The notes under the pieces: generated by a model | What the model was told of the DNA's origin: nothing | Seen by the model: the letters and a program-made list of their open reading frames with translations, nothing else | Database searches by the model: none | Program-made: the position numbers and the translations under genes | Shown here: piece by piece, positions 40,324-55,000 of the stretch | Layout of the letters: each line of letters begins with the position of its first letter | How positions within the stretch are numbered: position 1 is the first letter of the stretch | DNA from: Azorinus chamasolen | Lineage: Eukaryota > Mollusca > Bivalvia > Cardiida > Solecurtidae | Length of the DNA stretch: 64,000 nucleotides | Assembly (NCBI GenBank): GCA_963576725.1 | Contig: OY755243.1 | Coordinates: forward strand, 72,872,106-72,936,105 | Direction: 5' to 3'

Positions 40324-40914
40324 GTTTTGCATTTCATGTACATTTTAACAGTGAATTCCAATAAAAGCTACCTGAAAATTTTCATTAATTGTTTCTTCTA
40401 CTTCACCTTCACTTATTATTTTCAAACATCATAACCGCTCAGAAAACAAATTATGCAGACAGACCAAGGCTCAGGTCCATTGCAGTATATTTAACCAGCA
40501 TCTCCTTCTGAATTCTCTGAAACAAGACACAATCATAACATATATTGAATCAAATAGTACATCTGCCTTTTGTTTAAGTAATTTCCATTGCACGCCTGTC
40601 TTCTAGTATGTAGATCTAGTGCCCTGTACTAAAACATTCTCCAAACATTGAGTTTAATTTGGCAGAGATTTAATACCATTATTGTTTCGTACACTATGTC
40701 AATATTTGAATGCCAATGAATATCTTTTTTAAAGATATTTCTGGTTTCTTCTCTTTTTTTTATTTTCTCTTACTTTTAAAATTCTATTGGTGAATTTTCT
40801 GTTTTTCCGTCAACATATGCACATTTAAAGAATAATAAAATAGTCCTATGGTTATAGAATCATTACGCATATCTCTTAACCTAATAAAACTTCCACTACC
40901 GGATGTAACCTAAT

Positions 40915-41978
40915 AAACTTAAGGTATTTCCAGCAATGGCCGTTTGTTTACTTTCTTTCAATTTGACCTTCATATTAAACATTGATTAAATCTATATTTT
41001 TAACAATTTTTTAGCAATTATTTTAATACAGTTATTAAGTAAAGGTCCTAGTGTAGTTCATAAATGTTAAACAAAGTTTTTTAAGAATTAAATAAAAACT
41101 TTAATTTTTACCTGAAAATATGCAAAAAAGAGGTGTCATATAACTCACTTTTCCAGATATTGGTGTGTTTTTTTAAAAAATATCAAAAGTTTCCTTCCAA
41201 ATATCTTCTTTAGTCCTGTTGGTGTATCAATAAGTCCTTATTATATGATAAATGTTCCAATTTCACTTTTCCCAGCACCACTTTTTTCAATCATAGCAAA
41301 TCATACGAGGGACATTCAGTATGTAATGGTTTATTTAAGAAACACACAAATAGATTCCGAATTTTAACCCTTTCTTGAGATCTTTTTCCAACCATTTTGA
41401 ACGCAGTGCATACGAGTAGGCCTGTTCAATGTACACTTTTAGAAATATTTATATAACCGACCTACACATATTTGGTATCAGTGTAAAGGGCAGATAGTGA
41501 ATTGAACATGTATATAAAGGGATTAGCGGCCACGTGCAATGCAAGGAAAATCGAGCTACATGTAGTTTCATTACATACTGAATAGCCCTTGTATGTTTTC
41601 TATGATTGAAATATAGTGGTGTTTGGAAAAAGTTAATTTGGAACATTTATCATATAATAAGGACTTATTAATACATCAACAGGACTAAAGAAGATATTTG
41701 GAAAGATTCTTTTGAAAGAATTCTTTTTTAAAAAATCTGGAAAAGTGAGTTATATGACACCTCTTTTTTGCAGATTTTCATGTAAAAATTAATGTTTTTA
41801 TTTAACTCTTAAAAAGTGTTGTTTAACATTTATGGAATACACTAGGACATTTACTTAATAATTGTATTAAAATAATTGCTGAAAAAGTGTTAAAAATATA
41901 GATTTAATCAATTTTTAATATGAAGGTCAAATTGAATAGGGGTAAACAAATGGCCAATGATGGAATTACCTTAAGTTT
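40915..41978. mobile_element. 1.07-kb foldback element, copy 2
   Basis: Counterpart of 10,283-11,348 with the same arms; it is a few bases shorter at a T-run near 41,170 and differs at single bases. Flanking direct repeats are 40,454-40,744 and 42,185-42,490. Confidence 0.75.
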
Positions 41979-42611
41979 GTGTGCATTCCCTTTATTACGT
42001 CACTACAGAAGCCCCGTGAATGGATAAAAAGCGAACTTTGCAAACAAAAAATTAAATTCTATATGCTTTAAAGTGTATATAATTCTTACGCGCAATAATT
42101 TATTCACTGTACCCCGGACGTGCTGCGGTTATTTTCCCGCGGTCAACCAAAGACATCTTTCCAATACTGTCGTGTTGTACTGTCTGCAGACTGACCAAGG
42201 CTCAACCCGTTGCAGTATATTTAACCAGTATCTCCTTCTGAATTCACTGAAAAAGACACAACCATAAAGTACATTTATATTGAATGATAAAGTACATCTG
42301 CATTATTTCCATTGCACGCCTGTCTGCTAGTATAATAACAAACAAATCTTCTTAGATCTGGTGTCCTGTACTTAAAAAATCTCCAAGCATTGAGTTTAAT
42401 TTGGCAGAGATTTAATACCATTTTTGTTTTGTACATTATGTCAGTATTTGAATGCCGCTGAATATATTTGTTTTAAAGATATTTCTTGTTATTTCTGTGA
42501 GAAGCAATATGCATCAGGGGCACTACTTCAGTACTCTTTTTATATTTACGACCAATGCGCCAGCAGGGTATGTATAAATAAACTAGAGGTTTGTTTTTGT
42601 CACAAAAACAG

Positions 42612-44075
42612 ATGTCTCCCCCTCCCAACCTCTTTCCAATTCACAAGTGTAATGTCTGTAACTCCAAACTTATCAGGGTCTAATTTTTAAGTCATCAGGG
42701 GCAATAACTCCAACATTGTCAGGGGGAGACAATTGAAAAGCCCCAGGTACACAAAAGCACATGCTAGTCAACATTCTTGTGAAGTTTAGTGACTCTAGTA
42801 CTAGTGGTTTCAGAGATACATGTGACACAAAGTAAAGTTTCTCTTATTTTAAGTCATAAGGGGCAGTAACTCCAAAGTTATCAGGGGGAGACAATTAAAA
42901 CCTAGATGCACAAAAACTCATGCTGGTGAACATTCCTGTGAAGTTTGGTGACTCTAGCCCTACTGGTTTCAGAGATACATGCAGCACAAAGTTTCTCTAA
43001 TTTTAAGTTATCATATCAGGGGCAGTAACTCAAGAATTATCAGGGGGGAGACAATTAAAAAAAACAGGTGCACAACAACTCATGCTGGTCAAGATTCCTG
43101 TGAAGTTTGGTGACTCTAGCCCTAGTGGTTTTAAAGATATGCATGACACAAAGTTTCTCTAATTTTAAGTAATCATAGCAGGGGCAATAACTCCAAAGTT
43201 ATCAAGGGGAGACAATTCAAAAATCCCAGGTGCACAACAACTCATGCTGGTCAAGATTCCTGTGAAGTTTGGTGACTCTAGCCCTAGTGGTTTTAAAGAT
43301 ATGCATGACACAAAGTTTCTCTAATTTTAAGTAATCATAGCAGGGGCAATAACTCCAAAGTTATCAAGGGGAGACAATTCAAAAATCCCAGGTGCACAAC
43401 AACTCATGCTGGTCAACATTCCTGTGAAGTTTGGTGACTCTAGCCCCAGTGGTTTCAGAGATATGCACGACACTAAGTAAAGTTTGTCTAATTTTAAGTC
43501 ATCAGGGGCAGTAACTCCAAAGTTAACAGGGGGAGACAATTCAAAAAACCCAAGAGCAAAACAACTCATGCTAGTGAAAAATCCTGTGAAGTTTGGTGAC
43601 TCTAGCCCAACTGGTTTCAGAGATACGCGCGACACAAAGTTTGTATAAATTTAATTATTCATATCAGGGGCAATAACTCAAGAATTATCAGGGGGAGACA
43701 ATTCAAAAACCATAGGTGCACAACAACTCATGCTGGTGAATATTCCTGTGAAGTTTGGTGACTCTAGTACTAGCTGTTTCAGAGATACGCGCGACACAAA
43801 GTTTTTCTAATTTTAAGTCATGAGTTGGCAATAACTCCGAAGTTATCATGGGGAGACAATTCAAAAAACCCAAGTGCACAACAACTCATGCTGGTGAACA
43901 TTCCTGTGAAGTTTGGTGACTCTAGCCCAACTGGTTTCAGAGATGCGTGCGACACAAGTTTGTGACGGACAGACAGACAGACAGACATACAGACGGACGG
44001 ACGGACGGACGGACGGACGGACAGACAGACAACTCTGGCAAAAACAATATATCTCCCCATAAATGGGGGAGACAT
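42612..44075 (+). mobile_element. Pearl/Helitron-like element, copy 2 with one extra core unit
   Basis: Same ends and tail as 11,971-13,270, but 164 bp longer. The unit containing CAAGATTCCTGTGAAG and the TTTTAAAGATATGCATGAC variant occurs twice in succession (about 43,085-43,320) instead of once, so one core unit was gained or lost between the copies. Its GACA/GACG tail at 43,966-44,031 also differs in composition. Confidence 0.75.
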
Positions 44076-44219
44076 AATAAACCAAGTGCCGTCACGTGAC
44101 AGATGCCATATCGTTGCGATCCGGAGTACGAGAGTCTACACTGCATTCTGAATGTAAAAGAAATAGAATAAAATGAACTTTAAACCCATGTATGACCGGT
44201 GTCCCTGAATCCATTCACG

Positions 44220-45926
44220 CATAGGCTATTTTAATAAGTATTTTTACATAAAAGGAGCATTTACCAGAGAAAAGGAAATTTTCAGAACTGTGTAGTTTTA
44301 TAAACCATTGTGATATATACAGCATTTGCTCCATAGGAGCAAATGCTCTATTTAGCACAGTGGTTTCAAAAAGTGACTTTTACAAGGGCGTCAATATGAA
44401 GGAATGGGTTATAACACTTTCCTCCATATAACGTGTTTTCACGCATCTGCAAACAGAGTAGGCCCGGATCAGATGGCTCCTGTGGGAGCCGTCTGATCAG
44501 AGTCTGCTCTGTTTGTTAATCGAATTTGATAGATCTGTTTCTATACCTTCTAAAATGGCTGCAATGTTCCACCTTCCATATTTCATTAAAACTATTATGT
44601 CCATGAATATCCAGTAGGTAATTAAATTTGTAATAAATATAGAACACGGAAAGGGTTAAACAGGCCACAGACTAAGTGTGTAAACGCCGATTAGACGGGT
44701 TCCTGAAAGAGCCCTCTGATCAGGGTCTGCAATGTTTCCTGAACTCCCCATATATGACAATGACTTATACTAGCAAATATTCTATTTGCTGTGTCCCCTC
44801 ATCATGAGAAATATATCTGTTCCAACATAAGATCTGAACGTGATATATGGAATCGGTAAACTTTTTAACAGACTGTGTCTACTTCGACTTTGCCAGCCGG
44901 TAATCAAATTAGTCTACGTCAAGGCATTTACTGCATAATGTACTGTGCGGTTGAGGACTACATATCGAGTTGAACGCATACCGAGTAGCCTATAAAGGAA
45001 AACTAAAAGGTAGTAGATCTACATTTTAACTTGACCGTATTTTATATTACTTCAATTTAACATACTTATAATTGTACAACCAGTCTACTGACATTTTTTA
45101 TTACCTTTGCAAAACACTTGGCGCCTCATTAGAAGTCGGACAGTTTGACACTTTATTATTTTATTTTATTTATTTACTTTTATTATTTTAAATATTAACC
45201 ATTTCCCTCATATTGCTGACTTTTGACAACTCTGTAAAAGTCACGTTGTGAAGCCAATGCGATAAATAGAACATTTGCTCCTATAGGAGCAAATGCTCTA
45301 ATTATCACAATGGTTTCAAACTCCACAATTCTAATCATTTCATTTTCTCTAGTTAATGCTCCTTTTCGGTAGATGTATTCAAAGATGTTATATCTAAAAA
45401 TAGCCTATGAGGTAATGGGTTAAAGGTGAAAATCGACCTTTGAGCATTGAATCATATGACAATGTTTGCAGACGACAATTGCCATGTTAAGGATTAATCG
45501 GTTTGGATCGCATTAAGTTCCTAAATTTAATCTTCTTTAAAATGTCGTCTGCATAACATTGCTTTCTGGTGTAATCTTGATAAGTAACTTGACGTCCCTT
45601 CAGGACCCAAGCTGTTTGACAAAACTTGCTCGAATCGGAAGGAATCAAGATCCAAATTGAGCTTACATTATTTTTTTGACAGTGAAATCTGGGTTAAGCC
45701 ATGTCCGCTGCATATACATACAGTAAAACCTCCCTATAACGACCACTAAATTACATCAAGTATTTTGTGTTAAAGGCAGGTGGATGCTTAAAGCAAGGTG
45801 AAAGTAAAACAGAACGCTCCCATAGGAGCGTTCTGTTTTACATTCACCTTGCTTTAAGCAACCACCTGCCTAAATTACCAATTAAGTAACACAATTTAGT
45901 GGTCGTTATAGAGAGGTTTTACTGTA
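44220..45926 (+). mobile_element. MITE block, copy 2 (families B, A, B, C)
   Basis: The order matches copy 1: family B 44,220-44,410, family A 44,409-44,659, family B 45,195-45,423 and family C 45,719-45,926. Single-base differences include AGAACATTTGC for AGAGCATTTGC in the second family B stem. Confidence 0.75.
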
Positions 45927-46640
45927 TATACATATTGACCTTTTGTAAATGAAATGGAACACCGGAATGAAGCTTGACGTTACATATCGACTGCAAACAA
46001 TTCAAATGACATGGAAGTGCAATGTTCTTGTTAAGCTTTCTGTGTTGATTCGTGAATATTTATACAAACCCCGCCAATCAATTTTACTCTTTCCTTGCAA
46101 ATATTGCCGTCTGCAAAACTTGTCGTCTGCTGCAAATTTCGTTTATTTCTCCTCTTTTCTTTCAGAAATATTACCACAGTAACAAACAGTCTGGATCCTG
46201 ATGAGACATTGCGTAACTCGGCGTCTAACCAGGATCCAAACTGGCTCCGAGGTTATAACGGTTTTTGATTGAGTCTGATCTCAGACTCTGAAGTTTTATA
46301 ACCTTGGACCGAGGTTGCATTAGTAATCACAGATGCGACACTGGCAGCAAAAACGTCAACACATATAGTATCAGATGTATAAAAATAAGGGATTTTACTG
46401 AATATGGCATAAAGAAAAAAACATCTATAAACTATAAGCAAATCTCTGATCTGGATCTACTCTGTTGTCGAATGTGTAAAAAGGTGGTGTCATGACAAAA
46501 GGGGTTACCAAATATGACCTGCATCACGGGGGTAACAGTAGATGTGTATACATTTGTAGATCCAGATCAGAAACTGAATTTTCACACAGTGTCTGATCAA
46601 TGTGTGTTTTCAACAGTAGGGGCAAATACCAGCGATTCTA

Positions 46641-48156
46641 GCACGTGGCGGTTTATCGTTGTCTATGCATGGCGGCAAGTCTTACACGTGGCGGCTGATT
46701 GTCGTCAATGCGTGGCGGCTAGTATTGGTCTACACGTGGCGGTTTATCGTTGTCTATACATGGCGGCGAGTCTTGGTCAAGACGCGTGGCGGCTAACTAT
46801 CGTCAATTATTGATGCGTAGCGACTAGCATTGATCTACACGTGCCGGCTGATCGTAGTCTGCACATGGCAGCTGATCGTGGTCTACACGTGGCTGCTGAT
46901 CGTGGTCTACACGTGTCGTCAAATCGTCGTCAACGCGTGAGGAATATTGTTGGTCTACACGCGGCTGATCTTGGTCTACACGTGACGACTGATCTTGATC
47001 AACACGTGGCAGCTGCTCATGGTATTTACGTGGCGGCTGATCGTCATCTATGCATGGCGGTTGGTTTTGGTCTACACGTGACGACTGGTCTTGGTTTACA
47101 CGTGGTAGCTGATCTTGGTTTGCACGTAGCGGCTGATATTGGTCTATCCATGGCGACTAATCGTCGTCTACGTGTGGCAACTGTTTGTCGTCAACGCGTG
47201 GCGGGTGGTCTTGGTGTACACGTGGCTGCTTATCGTCGTCTACACGTGAGGGTTGGTCTTAGTCTACACGTAGCGACTGATTTTGGTCTATACGTGGCAG
47301 CTGATCTTGGTCTACACGTAGCGACTGATCTTGGTCTACAAGTAGCGATTGAACTTGGTCTATGCGTGGCGACTTATCGTCATCTACGTGTAGTGGCTGA
47401 TCGTCTACCCCTAAATCCCGTGCACAGCGAGGCGCCAAGGTTATCAGTGGCATTCCTTCTAAAATGCCTCTCGTAGTATGGGTTACACTTGGTAGCTGAT
47501 ATGCGTGGCTGTTGGTCTTGGTCTACACGTAGCGACTGATAGTCGTCTACGCGTTGAGGTTTCTGATTCGTCTACACGTGGCGAATGATCGTAGTCTATT
47601 CGTGGCGGCTGGTTTTGTTCTACACATGGTAGCTGATATTGGTCTACGCGTAGCGGCTGGTCGTGATATATGCATGTCCACTGGTCTTGGTCTCCGCGTG
47701 GAGACTGATTGTGGTACACGCATGGCGACTGATGGTCGTCCAACGTGTCGGCTGTTTTTGGTCTACACGTGGTGACTGAATTTTTTCTACACGTAGCTGC
47801 TGATCTTGGTCAATACATTGCTGATTGTGGTCTACACTTAGCGATTGATCATGTTCTACACGTAGCGATTGATCATGAGCTACACGTAGCGATTGATCAT
47901 GTTCAACACGTGGCGATAGATAATGATCTACACGTAGCGATTGATCATGATCTACACGTGGCGATTGATCATGATCTACACGTGGCGATTGATCATGATC
48001 TACACGTAGCGATTAATCATGTTCTACACGTAGCGATTGATCATGATCTACACGTGGCGGTTGATCATGATCTACACGTGGCGGTTGATCATGTTATACA
48101 CGTGGCGATTGATCATGATCCACAGGTGATGGTTGATCATTGTATACACATGGCGT
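46641..48156 (+). repeat. 24-bp minisatellite, copy 2
   Basis: Counterpart of 15,838-17,373. The homogeneous block is one 24-bp unit shorter and the heterogeneous block has a 3-bp insertion near 46,920, so all open frames are preserved. The length change by a whole unit is typical of tandem-repeat slippage or unequal exchange. Confidence 0.9.
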
Positions 48157-49082
48157 CTTAGCATACCTTACACTACCTACAAGTTACTGTACGACCATTC
48201 ACACGTAACCTCCTATCCCGCTATTCTCCAGCTAACTCTCAGCTGCACACAGGTTGGATCCAGATGAGACGCCGAGTAATTTGGCGTCTCGTCAGGATCC
48301 AATCTCTTTGCCCATCGGGCAGTAGTTTCTAAAAAACGTGAATCCAGTCGGAAAGAGTTCAATTCGCCCCAAATAAAGGATTTTTCACGCCTTTGTAAGC
48401 AGAGTAGACCCAGATCAGACGGCTCCTATCGGCTCCTATAGGAGCCGTCTGATCACGGTCCGCTCTGTTTGCCTATAGGTGTGACTTATCAGTTTTTGCC
48501 AAATTAGAAAAAAAAGTGTTCATGTACCATTATATAAAATCAGCTAATAAATATTCATGACATGGATATTGAAGAGTTTAAAGGTCGATTAGTCAATATT
48601 TCTACCGCCAAGAGTTATGATCAATACTCTCTTCAATGACTTAAGCAAAGTCGAATTGCAATGCTCCAATTATTTATAACAATTGCGTCGAGCTGAATGC
48701 AAGACACTGACTATGCAATATTTTTCTTCAGTGACATGTATAGACTAGGGCTCAGTCTTATTCTAAATCGTACGAGTGGCATTATCGCAAATTATAACCA
48801 GGGCTAAAATGGGGTACAATTCGAAGGCTAAGAGGGAGCCTTGATAAATAGAGCATTTGCTCCTATAGGAGCCCTGATTATACAACTTCAAATGTTCTAT
48901 TTATCACAATGGTTTCAAACTACACAATTCTTAATTTTCCCTCGGTGCCTACATTACATTTGGGTTCAGCTCTACGCTCCTAACATGGGTGCATAAATGG
49001 GTACATAAAATAGGTACATGTTTGCACAAGTGCCCATATCGAGAGGTATACGTCGGCACTATAAGCATAAGACTATTGTGTT

Positions 49083-51911
49083 ATTTAAACCACAGGGGCC
49101 ATTTCGTGGGTCTACATGGTCTAAAAGGTAAAAAAAAAAATTGGGTCGATTTAGTGCTATATTATATACAGTATATAATATAGCACTAAATCGACCCCAT
49201 TTTTTTGACCTTTTAGACCATGTAGACCCACGAAATGCCCCCCCCCCCCCTCCTTTGTGATTTAAACCCTTTACCTGACAGAAACACATTTTTACACATT
49301 TGCAAACAGAGAAGATCCAGATTAGACGGCTCCGGTAGGGTCTGTTCTGTTTGTTTCTGATATAATGTATGCATTGTTGTACAATGACTGCCATGTTAAA
49401 ACATGGTCATTATTAAAATTCAGCTAACAAATAAACAGTTTTTCAATTGTTTCATGATAATTAATCAGGTAAAAGGTTAACCCATTAATTCATGGGTTAT
49501 TTTTAGATTCAACCTCTTTGAATAAATTTTTAAATAAATCTACCGAAAAGGAGCATTTACTAGAGGAAATACTTTTTTTCTTTTTCTTTTTAAATGTGTA
49601 GTGTAGAAACCATTGTGATAAATTGAGCAAATGCTCTATTTATAACAATGGTTTCAGAAAGTGACTTTTACAGAGTCGTCAATATGAGGTATATAATGGG
49701 TTAAAAGAACGCCAAACACGTGGGCTAATTTTGTCAATATTTAAGTACCTTTGTTCCATTTCCTTTGATTATAAGTTTAACCCCATTTCCTTCATAAGTA
49801 AACCCTCTCTATAACGGCCACTAAATTACATCAAATACTTTGTGTTAAAGGCAGCTGCCCTAAATACCAATTAATTGACACAATTTAGTGGCCGTTATAG
49901 AGAGGTTTTACTGTATCAACGCATTGTAACGCATCTGCAGAGTATACCCAGATCAGATGGTTCCTATTTATTAAATTATGCCAAAGCAGAAACTGTATAA
50001 TCATATCTATATTATTCAATAAATAAACAGAGCAGACCCTGTTCAGACAGCTCCTATATGAGCCATCTGATCTGGGTCTACTCTGATTGCAAAGGTGTAG
50101 AAAGGTATATATACATGGAGGAAATGGTAACCATCTCCTTCATATATAAACGCATTGCAAACAGAGAAGACCCAGATCAGACGGCTCACACCTAAAGGAG
50201 CCGTCTGATCAGGGTCTGCTATAGATACTGTTTATATTTCTGTTTGTAAAATATTTTGTATGAAATGCTTCTGTTAGAGGGCCCTGGGGTAGATTAGTCT
50301 GTTGAATAGCAGGGTAACCCTCTCTAAATAAAGTATTTCGTTCATTTCATTCATTCATTTGTTTGTTAATGGAATTTGAAAGACCTGTTTCTTACTTTCT
50401 TAAATAGCTACAAATTCCCACTTTTCATATTTCATTATAACTATTTTGTCCATGAATATTCAGTAGGTATTGAAATTTGGAATAAATATAGAACAGGAAA
50501 CGGGTTATAGAATAAATACGGCTGCATAATGCTGGTTGCAGCTTAATGCAGATCGAAAGCGATGCAGATAACGCTTGTGTATGGGAGCTTTTTTTATATA
50601 AAATTAGGCTGTGACAGAAACTTCAGATTTATGGCTATATTATTACATAAACAAACAGAGAAGATCCTGATTAGACAGATCCTTCATGAGCTATCTGATC
50701 CGGGTCTACTCTGTTTACAAAAGCGTAAAAGACGTGATTTAACCCTTTCGCTGCCAAACTCTGTCGTCTGCTAACTTTGTCGTCTGCTACAACTTTTCAT
50801 TTTATTGATTTTCTTCATTTTTGTTTCAAAAACATAGATCCGGCATTGTCAGCGAAAGGGTCAACCATATCCTGTTCTATGTTTACTCCGAATTTCAATA
50901 CCTGCTGAATATTCATAGACAAAATAGTTATAATGAATTATGTAGAAAATTGTAGTCATTTTAGAAACTAAAGAAACATATCTATCAAATTCCATTAGCA
51001 AACAGATCAGATTCTGATCAGACGGCTCCTTTCGGAGTCACCTAATCTGGGTCTACTCTGTTTGCAAATGCGTGAAAAACAAGTTTATGTAAATGAAAGG
51101 GTTAAATAGACAGCAACCGTGAGAAACAATTTCAAGCGACTTAGTAGGTGTACCCACATGCTTACATGCACAATGCACATTGTGGCATGTTTATAGTCCT
51201 TGGAATACGGGACATGCAAGTGTATGTACAGTAGAATCTGTCTTATCCCATTCCCTCATATTGACGACTTTTGACGACTCTGTAAAAAGTCACTTTGTGA
51301 AACCATTGTGATAAATAGAGCATTTGCTCCTATAGGAGCAAATGCTCTATTTATCACAATGGTTTCAAACTACAACATTCTAAAAAAAATCCTTTTCTCT
51401 AGTTATTGCTCCTTTTCGGTAGATTTATTCAACAAGGTTGTATCTAAAAATAGCCTATGAGGTAATGGGTTAAGCGACCATCATAAATATGTCTAATTAA
51501 GGATCTGGGCCCGTATTCATAAAGTTTCTAAGGAGAAACTTAAGAAAATTCCTTAGTTTCTTGAATATTACTTAATAAAGTTGTATATCAAATATATATT
51601 TACCAAAATATTCGACAAGTCATCAAATGAAAAAATAATCTATGGTTTTGCTACAGATGCAGACAGAAATAATTTCCTTAAGTTGTTCTAAGATTTTAAA
51701 AAATCCTAAGGAGCTTTATGAATATAGGCCCAGTTTGGCAGGTGGTAGCTTAATGCAGGTGAAAATATTGCAGAACGCTCCTAAATGAGCTAAATGCAGG
51801 TCAAAATATTGCAGAACGCTCCTAAATGAGCTTAATGCAGGTCAAAATTTTGCAGAACGCTCCTAAAAAAGCTTAATGTATAACCCTGAATTAAGCAACC
51901 ACTTGCTTTTT
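49083..51911 (+). mobile_element. MITE block, copy 2 (foldback, A, B, C, A, D, A, B and others)
   Basis: Same order as 18,331-21,258: foldback 49,083-49,266, family A 49,262-49,480, B 49,477-49,704, hairpin-less C 49,798-49,915, family A with retroposon tail to 50,508, hairpin-less D 50,739-50,864, A 50,861-51,105, B 51,245-51,473, TGGGCCCG-type MITE 51,506-51,732 and the triplicated C core to 51,911. The family D hairpin loss is the main structural difference. Confidence 0.75.
50739..50864 (+). mobile_element. Family D element, copy 2, hairpin deleted
   Basis: Same ends as 19,992-20,206, but the sequence goes directly from AAAAACATAG to ATCCGGCATTG: about 90 bp including the entire hairpin is absent. 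An AG dinucleotide at the joint is the only microhomology seen. Confidence 0.8.
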
Positions 51912-52023
51912 AAGATCCCTATATTCAATAAATGAATGGTCACTTATGCAGTCCTACTGTACTGTCATTTGCAAAAAGTGTAGATCCAGGGTCTACACTG
52001 TCATATCAAATCCTATAGCAAGT

Positions 52024-55000
52024 TTAACCCTATCCTTTATGTAAACGCATTTTACGCATTTGCAAACAGAGCAGACCCAGATCAGACGGCTCCTATATAT
52101 AGGAGTCGCTGATCAGGGTCTGCTCTGTTTGCTAATGGAATAATATACATCTGATTCCACTGTTTCTGTAAGAGCAAAAATGCCCTTTGTTCAAATACCA
52201 TTATCAAACAAGAGTGTGTTTGTGAAACACTTATGCCCTCGACCTTTGACTCTGAAGGTCGACCTTTACCTTTGACCCATGGACCAGGGAGTTGAACGCG
52301 ACACGTTGTCTTTGTGTGGTGAACATTTGTGCTAGGTTATTTTGAAATCCATTCACAGATAAAAAAAAGTTATAGATGGGACACGAACTTTGGGACGGAC
52401 GGACGGACGGAAAGACGGACAATGCGATTACTATATGCCCGCCGTTGGGGGCATAAAAATAATCTGATTGATATTAATGGTGTCAATATTTTTCTTACAT
52501 GAATATTGAACAGGGAATGGGTTAAACCTTTACTGCTGTGTAAACTGTACAGTTAAGCACTAATGGGATATCCCACTATGAATAATCAGTGTTGAAGTGG
52601 TGAGTAACTCGATACTCATGCATGAAAGCATAACCAGGTCAGGCGCACAGCATCACCGACATTCAACCATGTCAGTTCTGTAGAACAGAAAAAATAGTCT
52701 GAAGTGGACTTCTGCATAGAATAAATCGTAATCATAAGAAATGCAGTAAGAAGAATAAAACACTCCCAAAACCTATCTAGAGCTTGTATTCATTTCGCAG
52801 TTTCTGCTTTTGTGTGTTTTTATTTGGTGTTGGCGTGCTCGGTGTTTTTTTGTTTGTCTACCATAAACTGGGTTTTCTGTTCTTATTCTGTTGGTTTTTT
52901 AGTGTGTGTTTTTTCGTGTGTGTGTGTGGGGGGGGGGGGTTAGCTGGTGGGAATGTAGCTTTAGAACCCTTTTATTAAAACTTTATCTCATGAATATATG
53001 CAAGAAAAAATTACCGTATGAATATTAATTAGTTGGGTGTTTTAATAAAGCTTTTATGAACATGTTTTCACCACGGCAAAACTATAGAATCATATATATA
53101 TTATATCGTAAGCGAACAGTGTCTTGATCTGTCGTTTCCATAGCAGCCGTCTAATCTGGATCTACTCTGTTTATAACGGCGTTAACCCTTTCCCTCATGT
53201 AGACGTGTTTTACGCATCTGCAAACAGAGTAGACCCAGATCAGACGGCTCCTGTAGGAGCCGTCTGATCAGGGTCTGCTCTGTTTGCTAATGGAACTTGA
53301 TATATCTATTTATTTAGTTTATAAAATGGTTACAACGTTTCACCTTCCATATTCATTACAACTACATGTATTTTGTCCATGAATATTCAGTAGGTATTGA
53401 ACTTTGTAATAAACATAGAACAGGGAAAGGGGTTAAATGGCATATCTATGAAAGAAAATACTTTAGCATACATTTGAGTTTGGCGAAGATTTTCGACCAA
53501 CCATCAGTCCGAATATCTAAAAAATATGCTCCATTTAATTTGTGTAGCGGTGCAATATGACCTAATAGAACGAACCTAATAATTATTGTGCTACACAATG
53601 TGAATTGAACAAAACATAACCTTATTTCCAATGAGTTTACGAGGGGCGGTCAGAAACTACCCAGACGAGAAACTACAAGTATGCACCAATCATTTGAACA
53701 AAACATTATTTTTAAAAGATTATGAAAACTGGAACAAAAATCGAAGACTAAAGGGGTAGCCTTTGATTAACGTTCTGTCTTGTCATGTAAGTTTTAACCT
53801 ATTCCCTCATTTTGATGCCTCTGTAAAAGCCACATTTTCAAACAATAATGACAAATAGAGTATTTGCTCCTATAGGAGCAAATGCTCTATTTATCACAAT
53901 GGTTTCAAAACTGTACAATTCTAAATTTGTCCCGGGGTGGGGGCATGCCTTCGGGATCCCTATATGGTGTGTGCATTACACTTGGACTCCTTATGTTGAT
54001 AGCCAATAGGTTTAGCATTTAAAAAAAGCATCACCACTTACAATTTTACATGGACACCTTGGTATAAGTGAGGTCAGCGCTAGATGGAAGCAAAACAGTG
54101 ATCAAAAGGCATTCAAAATTGTCATATCAAAAGACGAAGGAGATTGTGAACTGTGGCTTATTGCCGTACGCGACACACCTTAACACTGTCCTTCATGCTA
54201 ACGTGTTTTCATGCATTTGCAAACAGAGCAGACCCAGATCCTATAGGAGCCGTCTGATCAGGGTTTGTTAATGGTATTTGAAAGATCCGTTTCTTTACTT
54301 TCTAAAATGGCTACAATGTTCCACCTTCCATATTTCATTATAATTATTTTGTCCATGAATATTCAGTAGGTATGGACATTTTGAATAAACATAGAACAAG
54401 GAAAGGGTTGAATGTAGACACATGACAATTTCATCTCCAACACCGCTACGTCTACAGTGGAAGTTGTTAATTCTATATCAATTATTATCACTTTCGCCCA
54501 GGCATTTTCCCACTTTGACTTTTATTTGGTCCCCAAACTGAAACAAAAAACCTGCTGCTGGAACCAAACATTGGTATCAGCTGTTACATATGGCGTACGA
54601 AACGGTTCATAACTTTCCAAAAGCGCATGATGCTGTTTAGAAAGCGCATGATGCGGTTTGTAAAAAGCATCATGCGGTTTATAAACCGCATCATGCGCTT
54701 TCTAAACCGCATCATGCGCTTTAATAGTTTTGGACCTTTCGTACGCGATAGTCACAGCATTTTAAAGCGCATCTTGCGCTTCAACTCACCGGTTCTGGCA
54801 CTTTATTGATCACGGTTCGGGCTATATTATGATTTCTCTCAGCCAATCAAAACAGTTGTTACAAATTGTATTATTTAGTGATGGGCAAATTAAATTACCT
54901 AGGGGTCGGGGCCTATTACAGAACGGTTACTTTTAGTGTACTTTGATCGTGATTTATTTAAATTTAAATGGAAACATTATGAACGTTTTTGTTCAATGAA

